From: Gynuella sunshinyii YC6258
GTDB taxonomy: Bacteria > Pseudomonadota > Gammaproteobacteria > Pseudomonadales > Natronospirillaceae
Length of the DNA: 64,000 bases
Assembly: GCF_000940805.1 (NCBI RefSeq)
Contig: NZ_CP007142.1
Coordinates: 2,146,593-2,210,592 of the forward strand
Reading direction: 5' to 3'
Shown one piece after another: positions 1 through 6,927 of the stretch. A program made the translations under genes and the position numbers. The notes below the pieces were generated by a model. It was given only the letters and a program-made list of their open reading frames with translations, did not search any database and was not told the origin of the DNA. Position 1 is the first letter of the stretch. Every line of letters starts with the position of its first letter.

Positions 1-728
1 TTACGATAGGCATCGGCTTCGCCGTCTCGTCCCCAGCTGGTGATGGTGCTGTGTTCGGCGGCTGGAATAGAGTATCCGGCCATATCGGCACCATAGTAAC
101 GACGCCCGGCGACGATGGCAGAGAGACTGTCGGTTCCCATGAAGTTGACCAGATGAGCGAGTCCGCCGATGGCAACGGTTTCTTCTGAACTCGCACCACG
201 GGCTCCAAAGTCGTGCAGCTTGAAGGGCAGGCTGGAGAGGTCGTCAGCGGTTTCGTTCAAATAACCGGCAATGATTTTATGGCAGGCTCTGGATATGGTT
301 GCCACGGTGGTGGGGTACCAGATGGCCCGTAACAGTGCGGTTTCGATGTAACTGGTTAGCCAGGCACAGGCTGGATCGGTGTTGATGACTTGTGCCATTA
401 CGTTGCCGGTAGGCACTTCCGCGCCTTCGGGAACGGCTTCGATTTCCAGTGGCAGATAGCCTTGATGAGTATTGAGGATGTAGCTCCAGCCTTCACGGTT
501 GAATGGCACGCCATGGGCGGCGCAAATGAGGTCTGCCTCGTCAATATCGGCCTGGGTGATCGGGGTGGTGAGGTACTGTTTAATAAACATCTGCAGACCA
601 AAAAACACCGTGGAAGGATAAATGCCGCCGCGGGATTCAATGTAGCTGGAAATATATTCGGTGCCCTGTGGGTATTGGGCAAAGTGAGAGGTTTTGTAGG
701 AATCGGTGTTTAAAATCAGGTTCTGCAT
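1..728 (-). CDS. nadV: Nicotinamide phosphoribosyltransferase (3' end beyond window)
   Basis: Makes nicotinamide mononucleotide (NMN) from nicotinamide and PRPP, the first step of nicotinamide salvage in the cytoplasm. The translation starts MQNLILNTDSYKTSHFAQYP and continues with an SSYIESRGG stretch and an HDFGARGASS stretch, both typical of the NAMPT/NadV family. About 242 codons are visible of a family length near 460-490 aa; the gene runs off the left edge, so the C-terminal half is unseen. The ATG at 728 has a good ribosome site, GGAGG (738-742, read on the minus strand). The nadM-Nudix gene lies upstream on the same strand, 219 bp away, and supplies the next step, NMN to NAD. Two palindromes in that gap suggest nadV has its own NrtR-controlled promoter. 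I see no frame breaks in the visible part. Confidence 0.93.
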   Translation of the reverse strand, partial: MQNLILNTDSYKTSHFAQYPQGTEYISSYIESRGGIYPSTVFFGLQMFIKQYLTTPITQADIDEADLICAAHGVPFNREGWSYILNTHQGYLPLEIEAVPEGAEVPTGNVMAQVINTDPACAWLTSYIETALLRAIWYPTTVATISRACHKIIAGYLNETADDLSSLPFKLHDFGARGASSEETVAIGGLAHLVNFMGTDSLSAIVAGRRYYGADMAGYSIPAAEHSTITSWGRDGEADAYR

Positions 729-826
729 GATGGAAATCCTCCAGTCATCATGGGTCAGATGCCGGTCTATCCAGCATCTTCAACAGTTAATGCGGTAAGT
801 TGTCAGAGCAGTTCCTGCCCTGCGTT

Positions 827-855
827 CAATATAGTGTCCTTATGCCACTATATTG
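827..855. promoter_or_regulatory. Candidate NrtR operator upstream of nadV
   Basis: Near-perfect inverted repeat CAATATAGTG/CACTATATTG around a 9-bp centre, about 100 bp upstream of the nadV start. Its inner layout (AGTGtC, five bases, GCCACT) is shared with palindromes at 864-890 and 2242-2269, all flanking NAD-salvage genes next to an nrtR gene. NrtR is known to bind about 21-bp palindromes upstream of such genes. Assignment to NrtR is inference. Confidence 0.6.
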
Positions 856-863
856 TCAATTAT

Positions 864-890
864 TATTTTGGGGCTAAACGCCACTAATTA
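864..890. promoter_or_regulatory. Second candidate NrtR operator in the nadM-nadV gap
   Basis: A weaker palindrome with the same plan: a GGGGC half, the five bases TAAAC, then GCCACTAATTA. It lies 9 bp from the stronger site at 827-855. The right half carries the GCCACT core seen in the other two sites. The left half is less well conserved, so this may be an auxiliary site. Confidence 0.4.
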
Positions 891-947
891 AAAAATCCCG
901 GAGTCATCGATGCATATTGAACGGAATGACAGCCGGCAATCTGTGAT

Positions 948-2006
948 TTATACGGTTCCCAGTAAGTCCTGGATGATGAAGTAGTGATCTTCAAACATGG
1001 TTTGTGGGTCCAGGTTGCTGAGAGGGATCCATTGTGCCGTCTGGGCGTCGTCACCACCTTTCACTTTGGGCAGTTCGGCATTGGGGGCCAGTTCGATGTG
1101 AAAGGTATGGGTAATGGTACGGCCGCGAGTGGAACGGTAGGGGTCATCGTACACGGCTGAACGTTTGATAGAGCCTTTCAGTACCGGTGCCGGCACTTTC
1201 AGCCGGGTTTCTTCGCGTAGTTCTCGCAGACAGGCATCCTGCAGGCGTTCCTGTTGATTGACGAACCCGCCTGGTAACGCCCACAGGCCCTTGCCAGGGT
1301 TGGCACGACGTTGGACCAGCAGCACATGACCGGATTGCACGACCACGGCATCAACGGTAACAAACGTGGGCGCGTACGGGGCGGATTGCCAAGCCTGCTG
1401 ATATTTTTGTACGAACCGGACTTCTTCCTGCAACTGAAGAAAACCGGTATCTGAAGTCACAAAATTCAATAAGTACTCTGCGACGGCGTTGGGCAGCAAT
1501 TCGCTACTGCGCATGGTATCGATGGCAGATTCCGGGGTATCGACAAACAATTGTTCACGCAACGGGGTAGCGCTGATATTGCGGTAATTTTCAATGCTGA
1601 TGCTGTGCCATTGCGGAAACAGGTTCAGATAAAAACCGGTTTGATCTTTTCGATGGCCGATCAGCGCAACTTTGGCTGGCCGGTGCGGAGTGGTGTGATG
1701 AGCGGTGACCAGACCATTTACCGTCGCCTGGACGTTGCGCACCCAGAGTTCGTCATTGTAGGGAACATCCATCAGCGGCAGGCACAGCAGGCGCGCATTT
1801 TCGGATTCATTGAGGCAGGCCCGGACCATGGCTTCACGCTCCTGATGAGTCCAGGGATTTCGGGCATTTCTGGGCTGCCAGGCCGAGCCGATCAACAGCA
1901 CCAGTTTGCTGGCGCGCTCCAGACCCTCTCTGACAATTTTCAGGTGGCCGGAATGAAACGGTTGAAAACGGCCGATGAAGACCGCGAAATCGAATGTCTG
2001 AGTCAT
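948..2006 (-). CDS. nadM: Bifunctional NMN adenylyltransferase / Nudix hydrolase
   Basis: Couples NMN to ATP to make NAD, and carries a Nudix domain that in this family hydrolyses ADP-ribose or related nucleotides. The N-terminal domain (about residues 1-170) has the nucleotidyltransferase signature GRFQPFHSGH and the later ISATPLR stretch. The C-terminal Nudix domain (about 190-345) has a complete Nudix box, GGFVNQQE followed by RELREET. The start is placed at the ATG at 2006, which has AAGGAT upstream; the frame also opens six codons earlier at a TTG, which is less likely. The length of 352 aa fits the family. It is transcribed away from nrtR and towards nadV, so the two enzymes of the salvage route are on one strand. 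Confidence 0.93.
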   Translation of the reverse strand: MTQTFDFAVFIGRFQPFHSGHLKIVREGLERASKLVLLIGSAWQPRNARNPWTHQEREAMVRACLNESENARLLCLPLMDVPYNDELWVRNVQATVNGLVTAHHTTPHRPAKVALIGHRKDQTGFYLNLFPQWHSISIENYRNISATPLREQLFVDTPESAIDTMRSSELLPNAVAEYLLNFVTSDTGFLQLQEEVRFVQKYQQAWQSAPYAPTFVTVDAVVVQSGHVLLVQRRANPGKGLWALPGGFVNQQERLQDACLRELREETRLKVPAPVLKGSIKRSAVYDDPYRSTRGRTITHTFHIELAPNAELPKVKGGDDAQTAQWIPLSNLDPQTMFEDHYFIIQDLLGTV

Positions 2007-2065
2007 ATCGCAAGATCCTTGCAAAGTGTAAGGGGCGGGAGTCTGTCTCTAGCCCGGAATCAAGA

Positions 2066-2198
2066 CCTCTGAAAAATGGCCTATTTTCGCGCAGGATGTT
2101 GTGAGCGCCAGTCTCACATCCTCATTTACGCCTGTAAACTGCGGTGTTGCGAGTGGTGCTTCCTCGCCTGCATCAAAACTATTCCTATTTTTCAGAGG
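2066..2198. repeat. MITE-like repeat, copy 1
   Basis: A 133-bp element with terminal inverted repeats: CCTCTGAAAAATGG at the left and a matching ATTTTTCAGAGG at the right. A second diverged copy lies at 61892-62040. Both share internal stretches such as TCACATCCTCATTTA and GTTGCGAGTGGT. No coding capacity is seen. It sits in the nadM-nrtR divergent promoter region. Confidence 0.7.
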
Positions 2199-2241
2199 CC
2201 CCTTAAACCAACGCCACCGCTTGTACTGCTATGGCGACGTG

Positions 2242-2269
2242 TTAATATTGGCTTATAGCCACTTAATTA
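2242..2269. promoter_or_regulatory. Candidate NrtR operator upstream of nrtR
   Basis: Imperfect palindrome: an ATTGGC half, the five bases TTATA, then GCCACTTAATTA. It begins 60 bp before the nrtR start codon. It has the same spacing and GCCACT half-site as the palindromes near nadV, which suggests autoregulation of nrtR. Promoter elements overlapping it cannot be fixed from sequence alone. Confidence 0.55.
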
Positions 2270-2301
2270 GCAAGTGTCTTTGCCGACACAGACGGAAAAC
2301 C

Positions 2302-3048
2302 ATGATGGGTACTTATAAGACCGAACGGGAATTTTTGCAGCATTACAATATTCATGACCACGAACTGCCACTGGTATCGGTGGATGTTGCCATCTTCACT
2401 TTGCTGGAAGGACGTTTGCAGGTGCTGTTGGTGAAACGCGGAGATTTTCCACACAAAGGGCGTTGGTCCCTGCCGGGTGGTTTTGTGAATCAACAACAGG
2501 ACCAGGATCTGTCGGCGACGGCACGACGCAAGCTGCTGGAAAAAACCGGCGTCGATACCTCTCACCTGGAACAGATTGCCACCGTTGGCAATCACAAACG
2601 TGATCCGCGAGGCTGGTCGGTAACGGTGCTTTATATGGCGCTGATACCCTATTCACCGGCGCAGGCGATTGCCGCACCGGTCAGTGATGCGCGCTGGTGG
2701 CCGTTAGAGGAAGCAGCTGAGCAGCGCCTGGCGTTTGATCACAACGAACTGATATCTATGGCCAGAGAGCGCTTGCGCAGTAAGACCGGTTATACCATGT
2801 TGCCGGCATACATTATTGATAGCCCGTTCAGCCTGACTCAGTTACAGCAGGCTTTTGAAGAGTTATTAGGGACGGAGGTGGAGAAAAAATCCTTTCGCCG
2901 ACGAGTACTCGCCGCCGATATTCTGGAAGAAGTCGGCGAAGGCCTGGCGGAAAGCGGCCGTGGTCGCCGGGCGGCATTGTATCGACCCAAAAAAGGCGGT
3001 GAACAGCATGCGTTTGTGAGAGTGTTTGGTGGGGTGGAAGAGGTGTAA
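2302..3048 (+). CDS. nrtR: NrtR, Nudix-related repressor of NAD metabolism
   Basis: Transcription factor that senses ADP-ribose or NAD-type ligands and represses NAD salvage genes. The N-terminal half is a Nudix-like domain with GRWSLPGGFVNQQ, but the catalytic glutamates of the Nudix box are replaced (QQQDQDLSATARRKLLEKTG), as expected for a sensor rather than a hydrolase. The C-terminal half (from about residue 170) is a winged-helix segment ending RRAALYRPKK. The start is placed at the ATG at 2302; an upstream in-frame extension runs into the MITE and is unlikely. The second ATG at 2305 is an alternative. Divergent from nadM-nadV, with operator-like palindromes on both sides, so regulation of that pair is strongly suggested. 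Confidence 0.93.
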   Translation: MMGTYKTEREFLQHYNIHDHELPLVSVDVAIFTLLEGRLQVLLVKRGDFPHKGRWSLPGGFVNQQQDQDLSATARRKLLEKTGVDTSHLEQIATVGNHKRDPRGWSVTVLYMALIPYSPAQAIAAPVSDARWWPLEEAAEQRLAFDHNELISMARERLRSKTGYTMLPAYIIDSPFSLTQLQQAFEELLGTEVEKKSFRRRVLAADILEEVGEGLAESGRGRRAALYRPKKGGEQHAFVRVFGGVEEV

Positions 3049-3071
3049 TGGGTGATAAAAAATCCGGAATG

Positions 3072-3094
3072 CTGCTTGATGCCGAGATCCACAA
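3072..3094. repeat. 23-bp repeat, copy 1
   Basis: A 23-bp stretch starting CTGCTTGATGCCGAG and ending ATCCACAA, identical to 5053-5075. In the second copy it is part of a minus-strand Rhs remnant (peptide LWISASS). Here it lies just after nrtR with no recognisable coding context. Together they mark the outer limits of the 3.1-5.1 kb remnant region. Confidence 0.5.
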
Positions 3095-3219
3095 CATCCA
3101 GCATTCGAAATTAAGAGATTCTCTATAAGAGCAAGAAACTCTCAAACTGTATATAGATTTAGCATCATTACTATTTGCAGATATAAGGGAGCATAATTAT
3201 TGGTCAACCAACTAATGGT

Positions 3220-3243
3220 CAAATTTATGGATGTTCTTTTTTA
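3220..3243 (-). repeat. RAYT-type boundary motif, copy D
   Basis: Minus-strand match to the recurring boundary motif, here AAGAACATCCATAAATTTG. It lies just downstream of the lipoprotein gene at 3256-3708. It is one of nine related copies in the window, three on the plus strand and six on the minus strand. Confidence 0.55.
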
Positions 3244-3255
3244 TCGTTTCTAATT

Positions 3256-3708
3256 TCACCCAAATATATCCACTACTTGTCTCTTTTTATAGCTTTTAAC
3301 AGGATAGTTATCCAATATAAATTTCTCTAAATCATCAGAAAGTGTTTGGAAGTATGGGGTAGCCTCTGTGTTGCTACCATCATGAATTAATATCTGTAAA
3401 CTCTGACCAGTAAGATTAATATAGACATATAGCTGAGCTGCACTGCCAGAAAGCTTTGCATATATATCAGTCATTCGTTCCTGGTATAAATCAACGTGCT
3501 CTGTTGCCTTATCTTTATCGGCACCATAAGGTGCCAAAAATAATTTGATCTCTTGAAATATCTTTTCCTGGTCCATCGCACTAATATCGGTATTGAAATA
3601 ACAGTCCATTTCAACCCTATATGGAGGAATGAATATAGCAGTAACACAACCATATAGAAGATTGACCAAAACCAATATAATTATATTTCTATACAAAGCT
3701 TTCATCAT
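3256..3708 (-). CDS. Small lipoprotein, possible orphan immunity protein
   Basis: I do not recognise the family. The protein of about 150 aa begins with a lysine/arginine-containing n-region and a hydrophobic stretch ending in a lipobox, LLYGC (Cys 21 from the chosen start), so it is probably a lipoprotein. The rest is soluble, with no clear motif. The first of two adjacent ATG codons (3708) is chosen because AGGTG lies six bases upstream; the frame also opens further upstream inside the boundary motif. The gene is enclosed by two copies of the GGACAYCCATAAACTTG motif (3220-3243 and 3727-3747), like the other toxin/immunity pieces here. An immunity role is inferred only from context and from the common lipoprotein form of such proteins. 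Confidence 0.55.
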   Translation of the reverse strand: MMKALYRNIIILVLVNLLYGCVTAIFIPPYRVEMDCYFNTDISAMDQEKIFQEIKLFLAPYGADKDKATEHVDLYQERMTDIYAKLSGSAAQLYVYINLTGQSLQILIHDGSNTEATPYFQTLSDDLEKFILDNYPVKSYKKRQVVDIFG

Positions 3709-3726
3709 AAGAGCACCTATGGGTAG

Positions 3727-3747
3727 CAAGTTTATGGGTGTCCTATT
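3727..3747 (-). repeat. RAYT-type boundary motif, copy E
   Basis: Minus-strand copy reading GGACACCCATAAACTTG, between the transposase stump (3772-3866) and the lipoprotein start. On the minus strand the lipoprotein reading frame begins directly after it, so the motif marks a sharp module junction. Confidence 0.65.
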
Positions 3748-3771
3748 TTTTTACTATTTTTATATTTTTCG

Positions 3772-3866
3772 GCACCACACAAATACGCCCGCCGAACACA
3801 GCGCACCATGCAGTGATAAAAGGATGTCTCTTCCAGAAAGGCTTGTTCGTTACGGGGTTTGGTCAT
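3772..3866 (-). pseudogene. 5' stump of REP-associated tyrosine transposase
   Basis: Encodes about 31 residues, MTKPRNEQ followed by EETSFYHCMVRC and VRRAYLCGA. They match the start of the intact transposase at 48629 almost exactly, including the untranslated leader with its boundary motif (3897-3924). Homology stops abruptly after GTGTGGTGC, so more than 90 percent of the gene is missing. The catalytic HYH and tyrosine are absent, so it cannot be active. It shows that the same element family has been present on both sides of the giant gene. Confidence 0.85.
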
Positions 3867-3896
3867 GGTGGTGGATGTTAGTTGATGTGGGGATAT

Positions 3897-3924
3897 AATT
3901 CAAATTTATGGATGTCCTATTTAT
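3897..3924 (-). repeat. RAYT-type boundary motif, copy F
   Basis: Minus-strand copy reading GGACATCCATAAATTTGAAT, located in the leader of the transposase stump at the same spacing as the copy before the intact gene (48571-48599). This ties the motif to the transposase family. Confidence 0.7.
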
Positions 3925-3944
3925 CCTGCTGCAGGTTTTTGGGG

Positions 3945-3968
3945 CAAGTTTATGGATGTCCTTTTAAT
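3945..3968 (-). repeat. RAYT-type boundary motif, copy G
   Basis: Minus-strand copy reading AAAAGGACATCCATAAACTT. It lies directly downstream of the lipoprotein/toxin-tail pair at 3992-4893 and only 20 bp from copy F, so two module boundaries are adjacent here. Confidence 0.65.
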
Positions 3969-3991
3969 TTCTTTATTACATTTCTGGAGGG

Positions 3992-4438
3992 TTAATCAGA
4001 GATTCCTTTATCTACTTTATCAGCATATAGTTTCTTTCCTGAAGGTTGCGCATATAAACCACAATCTCCAGTTACCTCAAATCTATACCAATCTATACCA
4101 CTACGCCTCTCAACTATCTCACTATAAAATTCTACAATTGATAAACCATAATCATAGATTTTATCATCACACTTAATTCTAAATACTCGATAAGTAAACC
4201 CTCTTAAATCTTTCTTCCAAATTATATCTTTTGATCTAACATCCGATTTTTTTTTGTTTGAAATCTCAATACTGTCATCTGGAGAGAGGCTCAATTTCTT
4301 ATCATTTTCAAATAATATTTCTATTCTCTGAAAACTATTATTGACTAACTCAGTTTGTTGAGATGGTGGGCATCCACTTATTATTAAAGCTAAGGCAATT
4401 ATAACTAAAAGCCTAGTTTTCTCTATTCGTCTTTTCAT
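3992..4438 (-). CDS. Lipoprotein, probable immunity partner of the toxin tail
   Basis: A protein of 148 aa with a charged n-region (MKRRIEKTR), a hydrophobic core and a lipobox ISGC (Cys 23), so probably a lipoprotein. No known family is recognised in the mature part. Its ATG overlaps the stop codon of the upstream toxin-tail frame (ATGA at 4435-4438), the tight coupling usual for toxin-immunity pairs. An in-frame start five codons earlier exists but would lie inside the preceding gene. Boundary motif G follows it. That it protects against the neighbouring toxin tail is inference from coupling and position. Confidence 0.65.
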   Translation of the reverse strand: MKRRIEKTRLLVIIALALIISGCPPSQQTELVNNSFQRIEILFENDKKLSLSPDDSIEISNKKKSDVRSKDIIWKKDLRGFTYRVFRIKCDDKIYDYGLSIVEFYSEIVERRSGIDWYRFEVTGDCGLYAQPSGKKLYADKVDKGISD

Positions 4439-5075
4439 TTCCACGGTCCCCAAGGTTTAGGGCTCCATGAGTCACCCGGCCCTGGATGAGGGTACTTTTC
4501 TAAGTACGAATTTTCATGCCAACCGTTTATAGAATAATTACCAGAAGTAATCATAGAGCCTATACCAAATATAGCATGTGCTGGTAAATAGAATAGACCT
4601 AATTTCTCTGCCTGGTATGTATGTTGTAGCTCCTCATCGCCCAATGTATGAGTACCTCTGGCAGCAGTCGAGTAAAAGTAAGGGTCATCATCATATAAAA
4701 TAGCATTTCCAAAGGTCATTGCCGTATTCATAAATGGTATATTATGAAACTGTATAGCATTATTTTTAAAATCTATATACGGATTAGTACCCATAAATGT
4801 TCCAACAACGTAACCCACAGTACCAACAGCGATACCAATTATTGTATTGGGCAATGCCCATATTTTTCCAGCGATACTTCTAGCGAACTTCAACCCAGGC
4901 CTTAACTTTGCAGTCAGATTATCCCAGAAGTCTTTAACTCTTTTGCATATATTGATTCAGGCCCCGATTTCTGCCCAGTATTTTTATTAGGACCATTATG
5001 TCTAAGGCTATTATCCCCGAGATCCTTATCTTGTCTTCCAGTATTACTATCACTGCTTGATGCCGAGATCCACAA
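4435..5075 (-). pseudogene. Truncated Rhs-type toxin C-terminus (frameshifted)
   Basis: The 3' part (4435-4893, 152 codons from a TTG) encodes a glycine-rich hydrophobic segment (IAVGTVGYVVGTFMG). A conserved-looking EELQHTYQAEKLG core and a W/P-rich tail (SWSPKPWGPW) follow. The HTYQ core resembles peptidase-like tails of Rhs proteins, but I cannot name the family. Upstream, another frame continues the same protein (LWISASS, then GPESIYAKEL) and ends at a TGA (4914-4916). Restoring one G near 4938 fuses both parts, so a 1-nt deletion is the likely lesion. The 5' end is lost at about 5076, where unrelated plus-strand toxin sequence begins. The tail overlaps the lipoprotein gene by 4 nt. Probably an orphan toxin tip left behind by recombination. 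Confidence 0.65.
5053..5075. repeat. 23-bp repeat, copy 2
   Basis: Identical to 3072-3094. Read on the minus strand it encodes the start of the Rhs remnant (LWISASS). The junction to the plus-strand DUF4225-like remnant falls immediately to its right, so it may mark a recombination endpoint. Confidence 0.5.
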
Positions 5076-5078
5076 GGC

Positions 5079-5384
5079 AATCTTTTCTGGTTTTCAAATT
5101 ATTGGTGGAGGTTCACAATTCTCTGTAGGTTGGGGTTTAAAACTAGTTCCTGGTGCAAAGATAACCTCAGGTTTGCTCATATCGCATGGAACAGGAAATG
5201 TGTTTGGTGGAGTTGGAGAAGTGGCTAATGCTATAGACGGTGGAGCGCGAAGTTATAATTATACTCAGAATCTCTATGAGGCTGGAGCCGAAGCACTTGA
5301 TTTACCAAAAAAGCTTAGGAACGGTGGTTTATGCTGGTGTTGATTTATCTGTGGGACTTTCTGTGGCTTTGACGCCAGAAACAA
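5079..5384 (+). pseudogene. Remnant of a DUF4225-like Rhs toxin domain
   Basis: Open plus-strand reading without a start codon. It runs from FSGFQIIGGGSQFSVGWG through LISHGTGNVFGGVGE and AEALDLP. A shift of frame at a run of six A (near 5310) then continues with LGTVVYAGVDLSVGLSVAL. The glycine-rich GGSQ block, the LISHG-N motif and the late YAGVDL resemble DUF4225 tails of Rhs and colicin-type toxins; this is family recognition by eye. It lacks its N-terminus, is frameshifted, and ends exactly at boundary motif H (5382-5404). It lies head-to-head with the minus-strand toxin remnant at 4435-5075. No immunity gene follows it. Confidence 0.55.
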
Positions 5385-5404
5385 GTTTATGGATGTCCTT
5401 TTAT
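5382..5404 (-). repeat. RAYT-type boundary motif, copy H
   Basis: Minus-strand copy reading AAAAGGACATCCATAAACTT. It separates the DUF4225-like remnant from the IS110 remnant, so both unrelated sequences stop at the motif. Confidence 0.65.
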
Positions 5405-5417
5405 TGTCTCCTTTTAT

Positions 5418-5999
5418 TGTCCTACCGCCAAACTGATTCCCGCTCAACATGTCACGCCTTTCGTTCGAGGCAATAAGAGTGATTATCGTGATGCCATTGC
5501 CATCGGTGAAGCCGCCTGTCGGCCGGATATTCGACCCGTTCCGGTGAAAACCCTTGAGCAACAGGATATCCAGAGTCTGCACCGTATTCGCGAACGCCAT
5601 GTCGCACAACGAACAGGGCTGATCAATTAGACATGAGGACTCTTGAGTAAATACGGCATTGTCGCCCCTCAGGGGCATAAGGCATTTTGCCAGCTTATAG
5701 CAGACATATACGACTCTGCTTATGCATCATTGTCCCCGAGACAGGCATCCAGTGGTGAACGTTTTAACAGTGGCAGCATCACCAAACGAGGGAATCACTA
5801 TGTGCGCAAGCAACTCATTCATGGTGCTCGTGCTATTGTCAGTCGATATCAAGGTAAACACGATGCACTCAACCAGTGGGTGGGCCAATTGCTGGCGCGC
5901 CGAGGGTTTCATAAAACGTGTGTCGCCCTGGTGGCCCGTATGGCTCGCCTGGCGTGGATACTGGTTGCCCGGAAGGAATATTACCGTGCCGCGGTGTGA
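5418..5999 (+). pseudogene. IS110/IS1111-family transposase remnant
   Basis: Conceptual translation gives the middle of a DEDD transposase (GNKSDYRDAIAIGEAACRPD, then VKTLEQQDIQSLHRIRERH). Two stops follow (TAG and TGA near 5628-5636) that look like C-to-T changes of CAG and CGA. The C-terminal part follows, with GSITKRGNHYVRKQL. The N-terminus is lost at boundary motif H. The middle, between the residues AYAS and LSPRQASSGERF, is deleted, removing the usual transposase_20 core. The element is dead. The last 118 codons (5643-5999) form an open frame but are not a functional protein. Confidence 0.85.
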
Positions 6000-6335
6000 T
6001 AGATAGAGAGAACAAGAGACCAGTCGCATAAGCGGTCCAACGGATCTTTGGGTCATGTGTTATCCAATGATGAACACAACGGTTAATCAGGTCTGACAAG
6101 AGCCTGAAAAGGACACAGTTCTGGAAACTGAGTGGGTGATTAAGGCAGTCAGACGCGGATCTCATCAGGGCGCGGAAGCTCCCTTAAACAGCTTCCATGA
6201 CAGACGCCGGCTATATGTCTTCGTGACCGTCATTTCATCAAGAGATCATGTGGCAGGAAGAACCAGGGTTAGACATATTTGAAAGTCTCTCAGTATTGAG
6301 GGATTGGGTAGATTTTGTTTGACAGTCCGGGGGCG
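6000..6335. other. Non-coding 3' flank of the IS110 remnant
   Basis: No credible gene on either strand. The stretch probably includes the original downstream part of the IS110 element (it contains a GGACACAGTTCTGGAAACT segment), but I cannot define an end. No terminator or RNA gene was recognised. Confidence 0.4.
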
Positions 6336-6355
6336 TCCATATATGTCCTTTTTAT
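6336..6355 (-). repeat. Degenerate RAYT-type boundary motif, copy I
   Basis: A weaker minus-strand match, reading ATAAAAAGGACATATATGGA. It lies exactly where recognisable carotenoid-oxygenase coding sequence stops and the IS110 flank begins. Its position supports the match more than its sequence does. Confidence 0.4.
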
Positions 6356-6927
6356 CACTCGGAAATTGAATTAGTTCTCCGGTTAACGGATCAAATTTCG
6401 GGAGTGTGGTAAATGTTTGCTTTTTTACTGACCTGCAAAATCCGATTCGCCGATGGTGCTTAAGTCCTGTGGGTTAATCTCATAAGGACGTCCGGATTCT
6501 TTCAATGCGTATAGTTTTCCATGGTGCCACATCACCGGTATTGGCGGCGTTGGCGTCCTCGCCTGAGACCGCCGGAGAGTCGGTAAACGAATTGCGATAA
6601 GCACCAAATAATGCGCGGCGCGACTGGCGTTCGAGCTGTAGCTTGCACGTTTGTACATAACGCATTTTCAGATCGGCATGTCCATTCGCAAAACGCACCA
6701 TATGGATCATGCCATCACCATTGAGAAAGATGTCTTTTCCCAATCAGGGTGGATAGGTATGATCTGCGCTGTTTCTATAAAAAACACCGTTCATTTCCTG
6801 GGAAATTGTGCCGATAACTTCTAAATCAACGACCTCCCCCTTCTATGCGCACCGGCGCCGCATAATCGTTGAATACGATATCATCAGGAAAGCGCAAACC
6901 CGTATCAAAGGCTACATGATCAGTCAT
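6350..6927 (-). pseudogene. Carotenoid oxygenase (RPE65 family), decayed 5' part
   Basis: Members of this family cleave carotenoids or stilbenes with an iron centre. Pieces in three frames line up with the family N-terminal third: MTDHVAFDTGLRFP, then NGVFYRNSADHTYP, GKDIFLNGDGMIHMVRF, and MWHHGKLYALKESGRPYEI. PKFDPLTGELIQF comes last. At least two frameshifts and several stops interrupt them. About 190 of the usual 450 or more residues remain; the rest is lost at boundary motif I, so no complete iron-binding histidine set survives. The start ATG overlaps the stop of the upstream MFS gene by 8 nt, so the two were once a coupled operon. A role in export or breakdown of an aromatic or terpenoid compound is inference. 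Confidence 0.8.

Noticed and set aside
2101-2301. N-terminal extension of NrtR
   Set aside because: The extra 67 codons run through the MITE-like repeat and the operator. The ATG at 2302 matches the start of the family domain.
5727-6165. Several overlapping frames over the IS110 remnant
   Set aside because: Only the plus-strand frame ending 5999 matches transposase sequence; the others are shadows.
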